A DNA stretch of 64,000 bases from Rhizobium sp. NXC24 (GTDB lineage: Bacteria; Pseudomonadota; Alphaproteobacteria; Rhizobiales; Rhizobiaceae): positions 1,588,501 to 1,652,500 of the forward strand of contig NZ_CP024311.1 of assembly GCF_002944315.1 (NCBI RefSeq), in the 5' to 3' direction. Below, one piece after another: positions 1 through 10,302 of this stretch (positions are counted from its first letter, which is position 1; every line of letters starts with the position of its first letter). The position numbers and the translations under genes are program-made. The notes beneath the pieces are model-generated. The model did no database searches. It was not told where the DNA came from and was given only the letters and a program-made list of their open reading frames with translations.

Positions 1-103
1 TGAGCTGATCGTTCCGATCGCGATGGAAGAAAAGCTGCGCTTCGCTATCCGCGAAGGCGGCCGTACCGTCGGCGCCGGCATCGTCGCCTCCATCGTCGAG
101 TAA
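1..103 (+). CDS. tuf: Elongation factor Tu, C-terminal end (partial)
   Basis: Only the last 34 codons are in the window; the gene starts upstream. The peptide ends with the motif [14 protein letters not shown], typical of the third beta-barrel domain of bacterial EF-Tu, which delivers aminoacyl-tRNA to the ribosome as a GTP complex. Its position just before rpsJ matches the str operon (rpsL-rpsG-fusA-tuf) joining the S10 operon in Rhizobiales. Confidence 0.95.
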
Positions 104-110
104 TTCGAAG

Positions 111-135
111 TCGGCCACTCCATCCGAGTGGCCGA
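111..135 (+). terminator. Hairpin after tuf
   Basis: A perfect 9-bp inverted repeat (tcggccact ... agtggccga) with a 7-nt loop begins 8 nt after the tuf stop. Only a short T run follows, so it may be a weak terminator or an mRNA-stabilising hairpin between the str and S10 operons. Confidence 0.6.
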
Positions 136-414
136 TTCGATGACAATAATATGATGCAAGCGGCAGTAGCCGCTTGCTTATGACATGGAAATGTTGCAAA
201 TGGCGCGCGAGCGCGATTTGCGCCCTGCTTCGGATAACGAAGCGGCCAATGAGATTAACGATAAGGTGGGCCGAAAGGTCTAAAAAAGTGGATGGGGATG
301 CCGTCGCCGGCGTCCCTCTCGATCTTTGAAACCGGTGGTCCGCCTTAGGAAAAAGAAAAATCCGTGCCCTTTTTGAGCGGCACGCGAGATAACAAAACAC
401 AAGGATAACGTCGA
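136..414 (+). other. Intergenic region before the S10 operon
   Basis: About 280 bases without a gene. This is where the S10 operon promoter and leader should lie. I see no unambiguous -35/-10 pair. An A-rich stretch (aaaaagaaaaa, about 350-360) and an AAGGA ribosome-binding site (401-405) precede rpsJ. Confidence 0.5.
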
Positions 415-723
415 ATGAACGGCCAAAATATCCGCATTCGCCTGAAGGCGTTCGATCACCGGATTCTCGATGCTTCCACGCGCGAGATCGTGTCGACGGC
501 GAAGCGCACCGGTGCTAGCGTCCGGGGCCCCGTTCCGCTTCCGACTCGTATCGAGAAGTTCACGGTGAACCGGTCCCCGCACATCGACAAGAAGAGCCGC
601 GAGCAGTTCGAGATGCGCACGCATAAGCGCCTTCTCGACATCGTTGACCCGACCCCGCAGACGGTAGACGCGCTGATGAAGCTCGATCTCGCCGCCGGTG
701 TCGATGTTGAGATCAAGCTCTGA
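415..723 (+). CDS. rpsJ: 30S ribosomal protein S10
   Basis: Protein of 102 residues, the usual length. S10 sits in the head of the 30S subunit and also acts as NusE in antitermination complexes. The internal block [19 protein letters not shown] is the family signature. It is the first gene of the S10 operon, with AAGGA about 9 nt before the ATG. rplC follows after 39 nt. Confidence 0.98.
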   Translation: MNGQNIRIRLKAFDHRILDASTREIVSTAKRTGASVRGPVPLPTRIEKFTVNRSPHIDKKSREQFEMRTHKRLLDIVDPTPQTVDALMKLDLAAGVDVEIKL

Positions 724-762
724 GACCTCTGGTCCTCGAGCTGAGTGAGAAGGATTGAACCG

Positions 763-1404
763 ATGCGTTCAGGTGTGATTGCACAGAAGGTGGGAATGAC
801 CCGCGTCTATAACGACGCCGGCGAGCACGTCCCGGTAACGGTATTGCGTTTGGATGGCTGCCAGGTCGTGGCCCAGCGCACAGTAGAAAAGAATGGCTAC
901 ACCGCAGTTCAGCTCGGTGCTGGCCAGGCAAAAGTTAAGAACACGACGAAGGCCCTGCGCGGTCATTTCGCCGTTGCCAGCGTTGAGCCGAAGGCCAAGC
1001 TCGTTGAATTCCGTGTTACGGACGACAACCTGCTCGAAGTTGGTACCGAGCTCAAGGCCGCTCACTTCACGGCGGGCCAGCTCGTCGACGTGACCGGCAC
1101 GACGATCGGTAAGGGCTTTGCCGGCGCCATCAAGCGCCACGGCTTCGGCGGTCTGCGCGCCACGCATGGTGTGTCGGTTTCGCACCGCTCGCACGGTTCG
1201 ACCGGCTCGCGCCAGGATCCGGGCAAGGTGTTCAAGAACAAGAAGATGGCTGGTCACATGGGCCAGACCCGCGTCACGACGCAGAACCTCGAAGTGGTAT
1301 CGACCGATGAAGATCGCGGTCTGATCCTCGTCAAGGGTGCGGTTCCCGGCTCCAAGGGTGCCTGGATCATCGTACGCGATGCCGTCAAGTCGGCTGCGAA
1401 GTAA
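763..1404 (+). CDS. rplC: 50S ribosomal protein L3
   Basis: Protein of 213 residues beginning [18 protein letters not shown], an early assembly protein that reaches toward the peptidyl-transferase centre. An in-frame GTG at 745 would add six residues, but AAGGA at 750-754 is correctly spaced only for the ATG at 763. The signature [13 protein letters not shown] and the loop [20 protein letters not shown] are intact. Confidence 0.97.
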   Translation: MRSGVIAQKVGMTRVYNDAGEHVPVTVLRLDGCQVVAQRTVEKNGYTAVQLGAGQAKVKNTTKALRGHFAVASVEPKAKLVEFRVTDDNLLEVGTELKAAHFTAGQLVDVTGTTIGKGFAGAIKRHGFGGLRATHGVSVSHRSHGSTGSRQDPGKVFKNKKMAGHMGQTRVTTQNLEVVSTDEDRGLILVKGAVPGSKGAWIIVRDAVKSAAK

Positions 1405-1418
1405 GGGGAGCCAAACCA

Positions 1419-2039
1419 ATGGAATTGAACGTCAAGACCCTCGAGGGAAAAGACGCTGGGAAGGTTTCCCTTTCTGATGCGATTTTCGGCCTCGAGCCGC
1501 GTGAGGACATCCTCGCACGCGTCATTCGCTGGCAGCTCGCCAAGAAGCAGCAGGGCACGCATCAGGCAAAGGGCCGCGCAGACGTAGCGCGCACCGGTGC
1601 CAAGATGTACAAGCAGAAGGGTACGGGCCGCGCTCGTCACCATTCAGCTCGCGCTCCGCAGTTCCGCGGCGGTGGTAAGGCTCACGGCCCGGTCGCTCGC
1701 AGCCATGAGCACGACCTGCCGAAGAAGGTTCGCGCCCTCGGCCTGCGTCATGCTCTGTCCGCCAAGCTGAAGTCCGAAGACGTCATCGTCATCGACAGCC
1801 TGGTTGCAGCCGATGCAAAGACCAAGGCTCTGGCCAGCACTTTCGAGACGCTCGGCCTGACCAATGCACTCTTCATCGGTGGCGCTGAGCTCGACAGCAA
1901 CTTCAAGCTCGCGGCTCAGAACATCCCGAACATCGATGTTCTGCCGATCCAGGGCATCAACGTTTACGACATCCTGCGCCGCGGCAAGCTCGTGCTGTCC
2001 AAGGCTGCAGTTGAAGCTCTAGAGGAGCGATTCAAGTGA
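1419..2039 (+). CDS. rplD: 50S ribosomal protein L4
   Basis: Protein of 206 residues. L4 binds 23S rRNA domain I and lines the exit tunnel through its extended loop ([21 protein letters not shown] segment, about residues 60-76). In E. coli L4 also represses the S10 operon; nothing here shows whether that holds in this organism. The last codons overlap the rplW start, so the two are translationally coupled. Confidence 0.98.
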   Translation: MELNVKTLEGKDAGKVSLSDAIFGLEPREDILARVIRWQLAKKQQGTHQAKGRADVARTGAKMYKQKGTGRARHHSARAPQFRGGGKAHGPVARSHEHDLPKKVRALGLRHALSAKLKSEDVIVIDSLVAADAKTKALASTFETLGLTNALFIGGAELDSNFKLAAQNIPNIDVLPIQGINVYDILRRGKLVLSKAAVEALEERFK

Positions 2040-2329
2040 CGGATCTTCGCCATTATGATGTGATCGTGTCTCCTGCGATCACCGAAAAGTCCACGCTGCT
2101 TTCGGACAATAACCAGGTTGTTTTCAACGTTGCCAAGACCGCGACGAAGCCTGAAATCAAGGCTGCCGTCGAAGCGCTCTTCGGCGTCAAGGTGACGGCC
2201 GTTAACACTCTGCTGCGCCTCGGCAAGACCAAGCGGTTCAAGGGTCTCGTCGGCAAGCAGAAGGACGTGAAGAAGGCTGTTGTGACGCTCGCCGAAGGCC
2301 AGTCGATCGACGTCTCCACCGGTCTCTGA
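2036..2329 (+). CDS. rplW: 50S ribosomal protein L23
   Basis: Protein of 97 residues starting at a GTG that overlaps the rplD stop in a GTGA junction. L23 lies at the tunnel exit and docks trigger factor and SRP. The motifs SPAITEKST near the N-terminus and [10 protein letters not shown] are typical. AGAGGAGCG upstream provides the ribosome-binding site inside rplD. Confidence 0.98.
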   Translation: MTDLRHYDVIVSPAITEKSTLLSDNNQVVFNVAKTATKPEIKAAVEALFGVKVTAVNTLLRLGKTKRFKGLVGKQKDVKKAVVTLAEGQSIDVSTGL

Positions 2330-2340
2330 GGAATAAGAAA

Positions 2341-3177
2341 ATGGCATTGAAAACATTCAATCCGACGACCCCGAGCCAGCGTCAGCTGGTCATCGTCGAT
2401 CGCTCCTCGCTCTACAAGGGCAAGCCGGTCAAGACGCTGACGGAAGGCCTGACCTCCAAGGGTGGCCGCAACAACACCGGCCGCATCACCGTGCGTTTCC
2501 AGGGTGGCGGTCACAAGCGCAGCTATCGTCTGGTCGACTTCAAGCGTCGCAAGTTCGACGTTGAAGCATCAGTCGAGCGCATCGAATACGACCCGAACCG
2601 TACCGCTTACATCGCTCTGGTGAAGTACACGGACGGCGAACTGGCCTACATCCTCGCTCCGCAGCGCCTCGCTGCTGGCGACAAGGTCGTCGCTTCGGAA
2701 AAGGCAGTGGACGTGAAGCCGGGCAACACCATGCCGCTTCAGTTCATCCCGGTCGGCTCCATCATCCATAACGTGGAAATGAAGCCGGGCAAGGGCGGTC
2801 AGATCGCTCGTTCTGCTGGCTCCTACGCTCAGCTCGTTGGTCGTGACCAGGGCATGGCGATCCTTCGCCTGAATTCGGGCGAACAGCGCCTCGTACATGG
2901 CAATTGCCTTGCAACGATCGGTGCGGTTTCGAACCCGGATCATGCCAACATCAACGACGGTAAGGCCGGTCGTTCGCGTTGGCGTGGCAAGAAGCCGCAT
3001 AACCGCGGCGTTGTCATGAACCCGGTTGACCATCCGCACGGCGGTGGTGAAGGCCGCACCTCCGGTGGTCGCCATCCGGTGACCCCATGGGGTAAGCCGA
3101 CCAAGGGCAAGCGTACGCGGTCGAACAAGTCGACCGACAAGATGATCATGCGCTCGCGCCATCAGCGCAAGAAGTAA
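2341..3177 (+). CDS. rplB: 50S ribosomal protein L2
   Basis: Protein of 278 residues, a universally conserved rRNA-binding protein needed for subunit association and peptidyl-transferase activity. The C-terminal signature [14 protein letters not shown] (about residue 222 on) with the functionally important histidine is intact. It starts 11 nt after the rplW stop with GAGGAA as ribosome-binding site. Confidence 0.99.
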   Translation: MALKTFNPTTPSQRQLVIVDRSSLYKGKPVKTLTEGLTSKGGRNNTGRITVRFQGGGHKRSYRLVDFKRRKFDVEASVERIEYDPNRTAYIALVKYTDGELAYILAPQRLAAGDKVVASEKAVDVKPGNTMPLQFIPVGSIIHNVEMKPGKGGQIARSAGSYAQLVGRDQGMAILRLNSGEQRLVHGNCLATIGAVSNPDHANINDGKAGRSRWRGKKPHNRGVVMNPVDHPHGGGEGRTSGGRHPVTPWGKPTKGKRTRSNKSTDKMIMRSRHQRKK

Positions 3178-3192
3178 GAGAGGAAGTCTCAA

Positions 3193-3471
3193 GTGGCTCG
3201 TTCAGTATGGAAAGGTCCGTTTGTTGACGGCTATCTTCTCAAGAAGGCTGAGAAGGTGCGCGAAGGCGGACGTAGCGAAGTAATCAAGATGTGGAGCCGT
3301 CGCTCCACGATCATGCCGCAGTTCGTTGGTCTCACCTTTGGTGTTTACAACGGCAGCAAGCACATTCCGGTCAGCGTCAACGAAGACATGGTCGGTCACA
3401 AGTTCGGCGAGTTCGCCCCGACCCGTACCTATTATGGTCACGGTGCGGACAAGAAGGCGAAGAGGAAGTAA
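3193..3471 (+). CDS. rpsS: 30S ribosomal protein S19
   Basis: Protein of 92 residues, GTG start, preceded by GAGAGGAAG. S19 forms a complex with S13 in the 30S head near the A site. The motifs [14 protein letters not shown] and [13 protein letters not shown] are characteristic. rplV follows 2 nt after the stop. Confidence 0.98.
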   Translation: MARSVWKGPFVDGYLLKKAEKVREGGRSEVIKMWSRRSTIMPQFVGLTFGVYNGSKHIPVSVNEDMVGHKFGEFAPTRTYYGHGADKKAKRK

Positions 3472-3473
3472 CA

Positions 3474-3863
3474 ATGGGCAAGGCAAAAACCGAACGCCGG
3501 CTGAAGGACAATGAGGCGCAGGCAGTTGCGCGCACGCTCCGTGTCAGCCCGCAGAAGCTCAACCTGGTCGCGGCTTCGATCCGCGGCAAGAAGGTTGACC
3601 GCGCGCTCGCAGAGCTGGAATTCTCGCGCAAGCGTATTGCTGGCGCCGTGAAGAAGACGCTCGAATCTGCGATCGCCAACGCTGAGAACAACCATGATCT
3701 CGACGTTGACTCGCTGGTCGTGGCGGAAGCCTACGTCGGCAAGTCGATCGTCATGAAGCGTTTCCACGCTCGTGGCCGTGGCCGCGCGTCTCGTATCGAG
3801 CGCCCGTTTGCGCACCTGACGATCGTCGTTCGTGAAGTGGAAGCTCAAGGGGAGGCCGCATAA
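3474..3863 (+). CDS. rplV: 50S ribosomal protein L22
   Basis: Protein of 129 residues starting [18 protein letters not shown]. The same frame is open upstream through rpsS, but the ATG at 3474 is the family start. L22 has a globular surface domain and a beta-hairpin lining the exit tunnel; the hairpin segment [18 protein letters not shown], the region where macrolide-resistance changes occur in other bacteria, is present. Its stop overlaps the rpsC start (TAATG). Confidence 0.97.
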   Translation: MGKAKTERRLKDNEAQAVARTLRVSPQKLNLVAASIRGKKVDRALAELEFSRKRIAGAVKKTLESAIANAENNHDLDVDSLVVAEAYVGKSIVMKRFHARGRGRASRIERPFAHLTIVVREVEAQGEAA

Positions 3864-4588
3864 TGGGTCAGAAAATCAATCCAATCGGTTTTCGTCTTGG
3901 CATCAACCGTACTTGGGATAGCCGCTGGTTTGCGGACAATGCCGAGTATGGCCAGCTCCTCCACGAAGACCTGAAGATGCGCAAGTTCGTCATGAACGAA
4001 CTGAAGCAAGCCGGTATCTCCAAGGTGGTCATCGAGCGCCCGCACAAGAAGTGCCGCGTCACGATCCACTCGGCTCGTCCGGGCCTGATCATCGGCAAGA
4101 AGGGCGCTGATATCGACAAGCTCCGCAAGAAGCTGTCGGACATGACGAATTCCGAAACGCACCTCAACATCGTTGAAGTTCGCAAGCCGGAAATCGACGC
4201 GACGCTGGTTGCCCAGTCGATCGCTCAGCAGCTCGAGCGCCGTGTAGCTTTCCGTCGCGCCATGAAGCGCGCCGTTCAGTCCGCGATGCGTCTTGGCGCC
4301 GAAGGCATCAAGATCACCTGCGCCGGCCGTCTCGGTGGTGCGGAAATCGCTCGTACGGAATGGTACCGTGAAGGTCGTGTGCCGCTGCATACGCTGCGCG
4401 CCGACATCGACTACGGTACGGCTGAAGCAGAAACCGCTTTCGGTATCTGCGGCATCAAGGTCTGGATCTTCAAGGGCGAAATCCTTGAGCACGATCCGAT
4501 GGCCTCCGAACGCCGCGCGCTCGAAGGCGACGCCCAGGGTCCGGCTAGCCGCGATCGCGATAGAGACCGCCGCCGCGAAAACGCTTGA
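3863..4588 (+). CDS. rpsC: 30S ribosomal protein S3
   Basis: Protein of 241 residues with the KH domain motif [18 protein letters not shown] (about residues 75-92) that binds RNA at the mRNA entry tunnel. The charged C-terminal tail ([16 protein letters not shown]) is common in rhizobial S3. Translation is coupled to rplV through a 1-nt overlap. Confidence 0.99.
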   Translation: MGQKINPIGFRLGINRTWDSRWFADNAEYGQLLHEDLKMRKFVMNELKQAGISKVVIERPHKKCRVTIHSARPGLIIGKKGADIDKLRKKLSDMTNSETHLNIVEVRKPEIDATLVAQSIAQQLERRVAFRRAMKRAVQSAMRLGAEGIKITCAGRLGGAEIARTEWYREGRVPLHTLRADIDYGTAEAETAFGICGIKVWIFKGEILEHDPMASERRALEGDAQGPASRDRDRDRRRENA

Positions 4589-4624
4589 TAGCGTTCGTGG
4601 CAGATAAGTTCGGAGAATAAGAAA

Positions 4625-5038
4625 ATGTTGCAGCCAAAGCGTACGAAGTACCGCAAGCAATTTAAGGGCCGCATCAAGGGCGTTGCCAAGGGTGGTTCTG
4701 ACCTCGCATTCGGCGAATTCGGTCTGAAGTCGCAGGAGCCCAACCGCGTCAACGCTCGTGAGATCGAAGCGGCTCGCCGCGCGATCACGCGTTATATGAA
4801 GCGTGCCGGCCGTGTATGGATCCGCGTGTTCCCGGATGTTCCGGTAACCGCAAAGCCGACCGAAGTCCGCATGGGTAAAGGTAAAGGCTCTGTCGAATAC
4901 TGGGCATGCAAGGTCAAGCCCGGCCGTATGATGTTCGAGATCGATGGTGTGAGCGAGGAAATCGCTCGTGAGGCTCTGCGCCTCGGCGCCGCCAAGCTCT
5001 CGGTCAAGACGCGCTTCGTGCAGCGCATTGCAGAGTAA
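4625..5038 (+). CDS. rplP: 50S ribosomal protein L16
   Basis: Protein of 137 residues, close to the usual 136-138. L16 contacts the A-site tRNA elbow. The signatures [18 protein letters not shown] and the start [15 protein letters not shown] are diagnostic. A 36-nt spacer with CGGAGAATAAG separates it from rpsC. Confidence 0.99.
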   Translation: MLQPKRTKYRKQFKGRIKGVAKGGSDLAFGEFGLKSQEPNRVNAREIEAARRAITRYMKRAGRVWIRVFPDVPVTAKPTEVRMGKGKGSVEYWACKVKPGRMMFEIDGVSEEIAREALRLGAAKLSVKTRFVQRIAE

Positions 5039-5049
5039 GGAAGAAGCTC

Positions 5050-5250
5050 ATGAAAGCCGCAGATGTTCGCGCCCTGAGCGCCGACCAACTCAAGGACGAG
5101 CTTGCCAAGCTGAAGAAGGAGCAGTTCAACCTGCGCTTTCAGAAGGCGACCGGCCAGCTTGAGAAGTCCTCGCGCATCAACGAAGTCCGCAAGGACATCG
5201 CCCGCGTGAAAACCATTGCCCGCCAGAAGGCGGCAGAAGCAAAGGCCTAA
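5050..5250 (+). CDS. rpmC: 50S ribosomal protein L29
   Basis: Protein of 66 residues, an all-helical protein beside L23 at the tunnel exit. It begins [20 protein letters not shown] and contains the conserved segment [18 protein letters not shown]. It lies 11 nt after rplP with AAGGAAGAAG as ribosome-binding site. Confidence 0.98.
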   Translation: MKAADVRALSADQLKDELAKLKKEQFNLRFQKATGQLEKSSRINEVRKDIARVKTIARQKAAEAKA

Positions 5251-5262
5251 AGGAAGAATAAC

Positions 5263-5502
5263 ATGCCGAAGCGCATTCTGCAGGGCGTCGTGGTCAGCGA
5301 CAAGAACGAGAAGACGGTAGTTGTCCGCGTGGAGCGTCGTTTCGCTCACCCGCTGCTTCAGAAGACCGTTCGTCGTTCCAAGAAGTACAAGGCTCACGAC
5401 GAAAACAATCAGTACAAGGTCGGCGACGTCGTTTCCATCGAGGAATGCGCGCCGATCTCCAAGGACAAGACCTGGACGGTCGTTTCCGCCCAGGCCAAGT
5501 AA
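5263..5502 (+). CDS. rpsQ: 30S ribosomal protein S17
   Basis: Protein of 79 residues, an OB-fold primary 16S rRNA-binding protein. The family pattern [19 protein letters not shown] and KAHDENN is clear. It is the last gene before a 225-nt gap that marks the junction of the S10 and spc clusters. Confidence 0.98.
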   Translation: MPKRILQGVVVSDKNEKTVVVRVERRFAHPLLQKTVRRSKKYKAHDENNQYKVGDVVSIEECAPISKDKTWTVVSAQAK

Positions 5503-5727
5503 CAGAATTTCGCTCAGGCCCTTGCGCTTGGGCGAAATATCTGTATGAAGCACGAGCTTGGAAGCAGGACGCTCGAGAACGGGCGTTCTTTTGCTTTATT
5601 GATGGCCGGCGAAGGTGACCCAGGTGGTCCTGACTGCCGGAGAAATCAGACAAGACACTAGTCCATAAGCCGGGGTAGGGGGCTGTTTAGCCCAACCATT
5701 CCGGTAACAACAAGAAGGCGACCTGAC
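5503..5727 (+). other. S10/spc junction with hairpins
   Basis: This gap holds an inverted repeat atttcgc ... gcgaaat (about 5506-5538) and a compact hairpin agaacg/cgttct at 5576-5589 followed by TTTTGCTTTATT, which resembles a weak intrinsic terminator. A new promoter or leader for the spc cluster probably follows, just before rplN. Confidence 0.5.
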
Positions 5728-6096
5728 ATGATTCAGATGCAAACAAACCTCGACGTGGCGGATAATTCCGGCGCACGTCGTGTCATGTGCATCAAGGTGC
5801 TGGGCGGCTCGAAGCGCAAGTATGCCTCGATCGGCGACGTCATCGTCGTTTCGATCAAGGAAGCCATTCCGCGCGGCCGCGTGAAGAAGGGTGACGTGAT
5901 GAAGGCGGTTGTCGTTCGCACCGCCAAGGACATCCGTCGTCCGGATGGCAGCGTCATCCGCTTCGATACCAACGCAGCAGTCCTCATCGACAACAAGAAA
6001 GAGCCGATCGGCACCCGTATCTTCGGACCGGTTCCGCGCGAACTTCGCGCCAAGAACCACATGAAGATCATCTCGCTGGCTCCAGAAGTACTGTAA
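5728..6096 (+). CDS. rplN: 50S ribosomal protein L14
   Basis: Protein of 122 residues, the invariant bacterial length. L14 forms part of the intersubunit bridge and the GTPase-proximal surface. It begins [19 protein letters not shown], the family signature. It opens the spc cluster after a 225-nt spacer. Confidence 0.99.
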   Translation: MIQMQTNLDVADNSGARRVMCIKVLGGSKRKYASIGDVIVVSIKEAIPRGRVKKGDVMKAVVVRTAKDIRRPDGSVIRFDTNAAVLIDNKKEPIGTRIFGPVPRELRAKNHMKIISLAPEVL

Positions 6097-6107
6097 GGAG
6101 CGGAGCG

Positions 6108-6416
6108 ATGCAAAAGATCCGTAAAGGCGACAAGGTTGTCGTATTGGCCGGCAAGGACAAGGGCCGTACCGGCGAAGTCATTCAAGTGCTGCCGAAGGAA
6201 GACCGCGCGGTCGTCCGTGGCGTCAACGTCATCAAGCGCCACCAGCGCCAGACGCAGACCCAGGAAGCCGGCATCATCAGCAAGGAAGCCCCGCTTCACC
6301 TGTCCAACATTGCGATCGTCGACAAGGACGGCAAGCCGACCCGCGTCGGTTTCAAGGTTGTAGATGGCAAGAAGGTCCGTGTGGCCAAGACCTCGGGAGA
6401 AGTGATCGATGGCTGA
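6108..6416 (+). CDS. rplX: 50S ribosomal protein L24
   Basis: Protein of 102 residues with an N-terminal KOW motif ([17 protein letters not shown], residues 6-22). L24 starts assembly of the 50S subunit by binding the 5' end of 23S rRNA. The gene overlaps rplE by 8 nt. Confidence 0.98.
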   Translation: MQKIRKGDKVVVLAGKDKGRTGEVIQVLPKEDRAVVRGVNVIKRHQRQTQTQEAGIISKEAPLHLSNIAIVDKDGKPTRVGFKVVDGKKVRVAKTSGEVIDG

Positions 6417-6966
6417 GGCAAAGTACGAGCCGCGGCTCAAGAAGGAATATGTCGCCCGCATTCGCGCAGCGATGCAGGAGAAGTTCTCCTACGCCAACGA
6501 AATGCAGATCCCGAAGCTGGACAAGATCGTGATCAACATGGGCGTTGGCGAAGCAACGGCTGATTCGAAGAAGCCGACCGTTGCTGCTGCCGACCTCGCA
6601 GCGATCGCCGGCCAGAAGCCGGTCATCACCCGCGCGCGCAACTCCATCGCTGGCTTCAAGGTCCGCGAAAACATGCCGATCGGCGCCAAGGTGACGCTGC
6701 GCGGCGCCCGCATGTATGAGTTCCTGGATCGTCTGGTCAACATCGCGCTCCCGCGCGTTCGCGACTTCCGCGGCCTGAACCCGAAGAGCTTTGACGGTCG
6801 TGGCAACTTCGCCATGGGCATCAAGGAGCACATTGTGTTCCCTGAGATCAACTACGACAAGGTTGATCAGATGTGGGGCATGGACATCATCGTTTGCACG
6901 ACGGCGACGACCGACGACGAAGCACGGGCTCTTCTGAAAGAGTTCAACTTCCCGTTCCGTCAATAA
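6409..6966 (+). CDS. rplE: 50S ribosomal protein L5
   Basis: Protein of 185 residues; L5 with L18 and L25-type proteins binds 5S rRNA in the central protuberance. Signatures are [15 protein letters not shown] and the C-terminal FPFRQ-type end. Its ATG lies inside the end of rplX, indicating translational coupling. Confidence 0.98.
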   Translation: MAEAKYEPRLKKEYVARIRAAMQEKFSYANEMQIPKLDKIVINMGVGEATADSKKPTVAAADLAAIAGQKPVITRARNSIAGFKVRENMPIGAKVTLRGARMYEFLDRLVNIALPRVRDFRGLNPKSFDGRGNFAMGIKEHIVFPEINYDKVDQMWGMDIIVCTTATTDDEARALLKEFNFPFRQ

Positions 6967-6999
6967 CCGTAACGACGAGCGTAGAAAAGGAACCCTGAT

Positions 7000-7305
7000 A
7001 TGGCGAAGACAAGCGCAGTCGAAAAGAACAAGCGCCGCCGCAATACGGTTGCCAACCAGTCCGCGAAGCGGGCTGCCCTGAAGGCAATCATCATGAACCA
7101 GTCTCTTCCGATCGAAGACCGGTTCAAGGCCACTCTGAAGCTGGCATCGCTCCCGCGCGATGGATCGAAGACCCGCATTCGCAACCGTTGCGAAGTATCT
7201 GGTCGCCCGCGCGCCTATTACCGCAAACTGCGCATGTCGCGTATCGCGCTGCGTGAACTCGGCAATCTCGGCAAGGTGCCGGGTATTGTCAAGTCGAGCT
7301 GGTAA
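7000..7305 (+). CDS. rpsN: 30S ribosomal protein S14 (zinc-free form)
   Basis: Protein of 101 residues, the long form lacking the CxxC zinc ribbon of the short S14. The signature [24 protein letters not shown] lies at about residues 62-85. AAAAGGAA precedes the start. Confidence 0.98.
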   Translation: MAKTSAVEKNKRRRNTVANQSAKRAALKAIIMNQSLPIEDRFKATLKLASLPRDGSKTRIRNRCEVSGRPRAYYRKLRMSRIALRELGNLGKVPGIVKSSW

Positions 7306-7317
7306 GGAGCAGATTAG

Positions 7318-7716
7318 ATGACTATGACTGATCCTTTGGGTGATATGCTCACCCGCATCCGCAACGGCGCTTCCCGCCGCAAGTCGTCGGTTTCGACGCC
7401 TGCGTCCAAGCTTCGTGCGCGTGTTCTCGATGTTCTGCAGGCTGAAGGCTACATCCGTGGCTACTCCGTCGTCGATTTCGGCAACGGCAAGTCTGAGCTC
7501 AACATCGAGCTCAAGTACTATGAAGGCTCTTCGGTGATCCGTGAGATCGGCCGTGTGTCCAAGCCGGGCCGCCGAGTTTATGTCTCGGTCAAGTCCATTC
7601 CGCAGGTCGCGAACGGCCTCGGCATCACCATCCTTTCGACTCCGAAGGGTGTGATGGCCGATCACCAGGCTCGCGAACAGAATGTTGGTGGCGAGGTTCT
7701 CTGCTCGGTCTTCTAA
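7318..7716 (+). CDS. rpsH: 30S ribosomal protein S8
   Basis: Protein of 132 residues with the start [17 protein letters not shown]; a second in-frame ATG two codons later is an alternative start. In E. coli S8 represses the spc operon by binding mRNA near rplE; that mode is not demonstrated by this sequence. The C-terminal [15 protein letters not shown] motif ([12 protein letters not shown] here) is present. Confidence 0.98.
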   Translation: MTMTDPLGDMLTRIRNGASRRKSSVSTPASKLRARVLDVLQAEGYIRGYSVVDFGNGKSELNIELKYYEGSSVIREIGRVSKPGRRVYVSVKSIPQVANGLGITILSTPKGVMADHQAREQNVGGEVLCSVF

Positions 7717-7758
7717 GATCGAACAGAGATCTCCCTCGAAACAGACAGGTTTGAAAAA

Positions 7759-8292
7759 ATGTCTCGTATCGGTAAGAAGCCCGTTCAGGTGCCTGCAGGA
7801 ATCACGGCCTCGGTTGATGGCCAGAAGGTGACTGCTAAGGGCCCCAAGGGCGAACTGGTTTTCGTCGCTAACGACGAAATCGGTCTCAAGCTGGAAGATA
7901 ATGCAATTGTCGTGACGCCGCTCAACGACTCCAAGGATGCTCGCGCAAAGTGGGGCATGTCCCGCACGATGATCGAGAACATCCTGAAGGGTGTTAAGGA
8001 CGGCTACGAGCGCAAGCTCGAAATCAACGGCGTCGGCTACCGTGCCTCCATGCAGGGCAAGAACCTGCAGCTCGCGCTCGGCTTCAGCCACGACGTGGTT
8101 TATGAGCCGCCGGTCGGCATCACGATTGCTGTGCCGAAGCCGACGGAAATCGTCGTCTCCGGCATCAACAAGCAACAGGTCGGCCAGGTTGCCGCTGAAA
8201 TCCGCGAATATCGCGGTCCTGAGCCCTACAAGGGCAAGGGCGTCAAGTATGCCGACGAGCGGATCGTCCGCAAAGAAGGCAAGAAGAAGTAA
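7759..8292 (+). CDS. rplF: 50S ribosomal protein L6
   Basis: Protein of 177 residues made of two related alpha/beta halves, located near the factor-binding site. The C-terminal signature [14 protein letters not shown] is intact. It lies 42 nt after rpsH. Confidence 0.99.
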   Translation: MSRIGKKPVQVPAGITASVDGQKVTAKGPKGELVFVANDEIGLKLEDNAIVVTPLNDSKDARAKWGMSRTMIENILKGVKDGYERKLEINGVGYRASMQGKNLQLALGFSHDVVYEPPVGITIAVPKPTEIVVSGINKQQVGQVAAEIREYRGPEPYKGKGVKYADERIVRKEGKKK

Positions 8293-8304
8293 GGATCACG
8301 CGAA

Positions 8305-8667
8305 ATGGCTAGCAGGAAAGAAGCACTTGCACGTCGTGCCAACCGCGTGCGCCGTCAACTCAAGTCGGTGGCCAATGGCCGTCCGCGCCTGTCGGTTCAT
8401 CGCTCGTCGAAGAACATCTACGCCCAGATCATCGATGATGTGGCTGGTAAGACGCTTGCGTCTGCCTCCACCCTCGACAAGGATCTTCGCGGTTCTCTGA
8501 AGACCGGTGCCGACACCGCAGCCGCTGCTCTTGTAGGTAAGCTCGTCGCCGAGCGTGCCTCCAAGGCCGGCGTTAAGGAAGTCGTGTTCGACCGCGGCGC
8601 CTTCATCTACCACGGCCGCATTAAGGCCCTGGCCGATGCAGCCCGCGAAGGCGGCCTGACCTTCTGA
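8305..8667 (+). CDS. rplR: 50S ribosomal protein L18
   Basis: Protein of 120 residues that binds 5S rRNA with L5. It has the basic N-terminal [11 protein letters not shown] segment and the motif [24 protein letters not shown] at the end. A 128-nt spacer with a strong hairpin separates it from rpsE. Confidence 0.98.
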   Translation: MASRKEALARRANRVRRQLKSVANGRPRLSVHRSSKNIYAQIIDDVAGKTLASASTLDKDLRGSLKTGADTAAAALVGKLVAERASKAGVKEVVFDRGAFIYHGRIKALADAAREGGLTF

Positions 8668-8675
8668 TCAAGTTT

Positions 8676-8704
8676 CCGGCCGGCAGCTTTCGAGCGCCGG
8701 CCGG
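8676..8704 (+). terminator. GC-rich intercistronic hairpin
   Basis: Nine-bp arms ccggccggc and gccggccgg with an 11-nt loop lie between rplR and rpsE. No T run follows, so it is more likely an mRNA processing or stabilising structure than a full terminator. Confidence 0.5.
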
Positions 8705-8795
8705 ATATCACCGGACCGCTGATCTCCTTCGGGAGGTCGATGCGGTCTTCGTTTTGTTTGCCGATTGCACCCGGAAAAGAAAAAGGAAGAGGACA

Positions 8796-9365
8796 ATGGC
8801 ACAGGAAAAGAGGGCTCCGCGGGAAGACCGCCAGAGCCGTGAAGAGCGCGATAGCGAATTCGTCGACAAGCTGGTCGCGATCAACCGCGTCGCCAAGGTT
8901 GTAAAGGGTGGCCGCCGTTTCGGTTTCGCCGCTCTCGTCGTCGTCGGTGACCAGAAGGGCCGCGTAGGCTTTGGTCATGGCAAGGCACGCGAAGTGCCGG
9001 AAGCGATCCGCAAGGCAACCGAAAGCGCCAAGCGCGACATGATCTTCGTACCGCTGCGTGACGGCCGTACGCTGCATCACGACGTTCATGGCCGCCATGG
9101 CGCCGGCAAGGTTCTGCTGCGCTCGGCCAAGGTCGGTACCGGTATCATCGCCGGCGGCCCGATGCGCGCCGTTTTCGAAACGCTCGGCGTTCACGACGTC
9201 GTTGCCAAGTCGACCGGTTCGTCGAACCCGTACAACATGGTTCGCGCCACGTTCGACGCCCTGAAGCACCAGGTTCACCCGAAGGACATCGCAGCTCAGC
9301 GCGGCATCAAGTATGCCACTCTGCAGGCTCGCCGCGCGTCCTCGGGCAACGCCTCCGAAGAATAA
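8796..9365 (+). CDS. rpsE: 30S ribosomal protein S5
   Basis: Protein of 189 residues beginning [19 protein letters not shown]. The frame is open to a TTG at 8754, but GGAAGAGGA sits correctly before the ATG at 8796. S5 has an N-terminal dsRBD-like domain ([19 protein letters not shown]) and a C-terminal domain, and contributes to decoding accuracy. Confidence 0.97.
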   Translation: MAQEKRAPREDRQSREERDSEFVDKLVAINRVAKVVKGGRRFGFAALVVVGDQKGRVGFGHGKAREVPEAIRKATESAKRDMIFVPLRDGRTLHHDVHGRHGAGKVLLRSAKVGTGIIAGGPMRAVFETLGVHDVVAKSTGSSNPYNMVRATFDALKHQVHPKDIAAQRGIKYATLQARRASSGNASEE

Positions 9366-9378
9366 GGGAGTTTGACCT

Positions 9379-9591
9379 ATGGCCAAGACGACCAAGAAGG
9401 CTGAAGCCAAGGCGACCGTTACGGTCGAGCAGATTGGCAGCCCGATCCGCCGTCCGGATGTTCAGCAGAAGACGCTGATCGGTCTCGGACTGAACAAGAT
9501 GCACCGTCGCCGCACGCTGGAAGACACTCCGGCTGTTCGTGGCATGATCCGTGCTGTCCAGCATCTCGTTCGCGTTGTCGACGAGAAGTGA
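9379..9591 (+). CDS. rpmD: 50S ribosomal protein L30
   Basis: Protein of 70 residues, slightly longer than the E. coli form because of a basic N-terminal extension. The core [20 protein letters not shown] and [18 protein letters not shown] is conserved. Confidence 0.97.
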   Translation: MAKTTKKAEAKATVTVEQIGSPIRRPDVQQKTLIGLGLNKMHRRRTLEDTPAVRGMIRAVQHLVRVVDEK

Positions 9592-9607
9592 GCCGGAGGT
9601 ATTCGCT

Positions 9608-10078
9608 ATGAAACTGAATGAGATCAAGGATAACGAAGGCTCGACCCATAGCCGCAAGCGCCTCGGCCGCGGCATCGGCTCCGGCTCCGGCAAGACCGGC
9701 GGCCGTGGTGTGAAGGGTCAGAAGTCCCGTTCGGGCGTTGCCATCAACGGCTTCGAAGGCGGTCAGATGCCCATCTACCGTCGCCTGCCGAAGCGCGGCT
9801 TCACCAACATCTTCGCTGCCGACTACGTCGTTGTGTCGCTGGCTCGCATCCAGGCTGCCGTCGATGCCGGCAAGCTCGATGCCAAGGCAACCGTCGACGC
9901 AGCAGCCCTGAAGGCTGCGGGCGTGATTCGCCGCGTCAAGGACGGCGTTCGTGTTCTCTCGGACGGCGAACTGAAGGCGAAGCTTTCGCTGGAAGTTGCA
10001 GGCGCCTCCAAGCCGGCGGTCGAAAAGATCGAAAAGGCTGGCGGTTCCATCAAGCTGCTCGCTTCTGTCGCAGAATAA
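9608..10078 (+). CDS. rplO: 50S ribosomal protein L15
   Basis: Protein of 156 residues starting [18 protein letters not shown]. An upstream in-frame start inside rpmD is less likely; GGAGGT precedes the ATG at 9608. The glycine-rich segment [20 protein letters not shown] (about residues 20-39) is diagnostic. Confidence 0.97.
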   Translation: MKLNEIKDNEGSTHSRKRLGRGIGSGSGKTGGRGVKGQKSRSGVAINGFEGGQMPIYRRLPKRGFTNIFAADYVVVSLARIQAAVDAGKLDAKATVDAAALKAAGVIRRVKDGVRVLSDGELKAKLSLEVAGASKPAVEKIEKAGGSIKLLASVAE

Positions 10079-10089
10079 TCTTATCAATA

Positions 10090-10122
10090 AATCGCCCGGG
10101 GTGCTTCACACCGGGCGATTTT
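10090..10122 (+). terminator. Intrinsic terminator between rplO and secY
   Basis: Perfect 10-bp arms aatcgcccgg and ccgggcgatt with an 11-nt loop, followed by TTT. A structure this strong suggests that much spc transcription ends here and that secY-adk also has its own promoter in the next 180 nt. Confidence 0.8.
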
Positions 10123-10302
10123 GCTCCCATATGTGAGCCTCACGAACCTGAGCGATGCAGCAGTGTCTTTTCAGGGAATAACGGGAATCAAGGGTGAGGC
10201 ATCCGATTGCAGTGCAATCCGTCCAAAACCCGGCTTTTGAACAATTAAAGACTGATTCCGGACCCGGCCGATTATGCCGGAATTGGTAATGCGGAGATTT
10301 GC

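Noticed and set aside
6352..8175. A 607-codon open frame on the minus strand
   Set aside because: It is antisense to rplE, rpsN, rpsH and rplF; it results from GC-rich codon bias and has no recognisable protein features.
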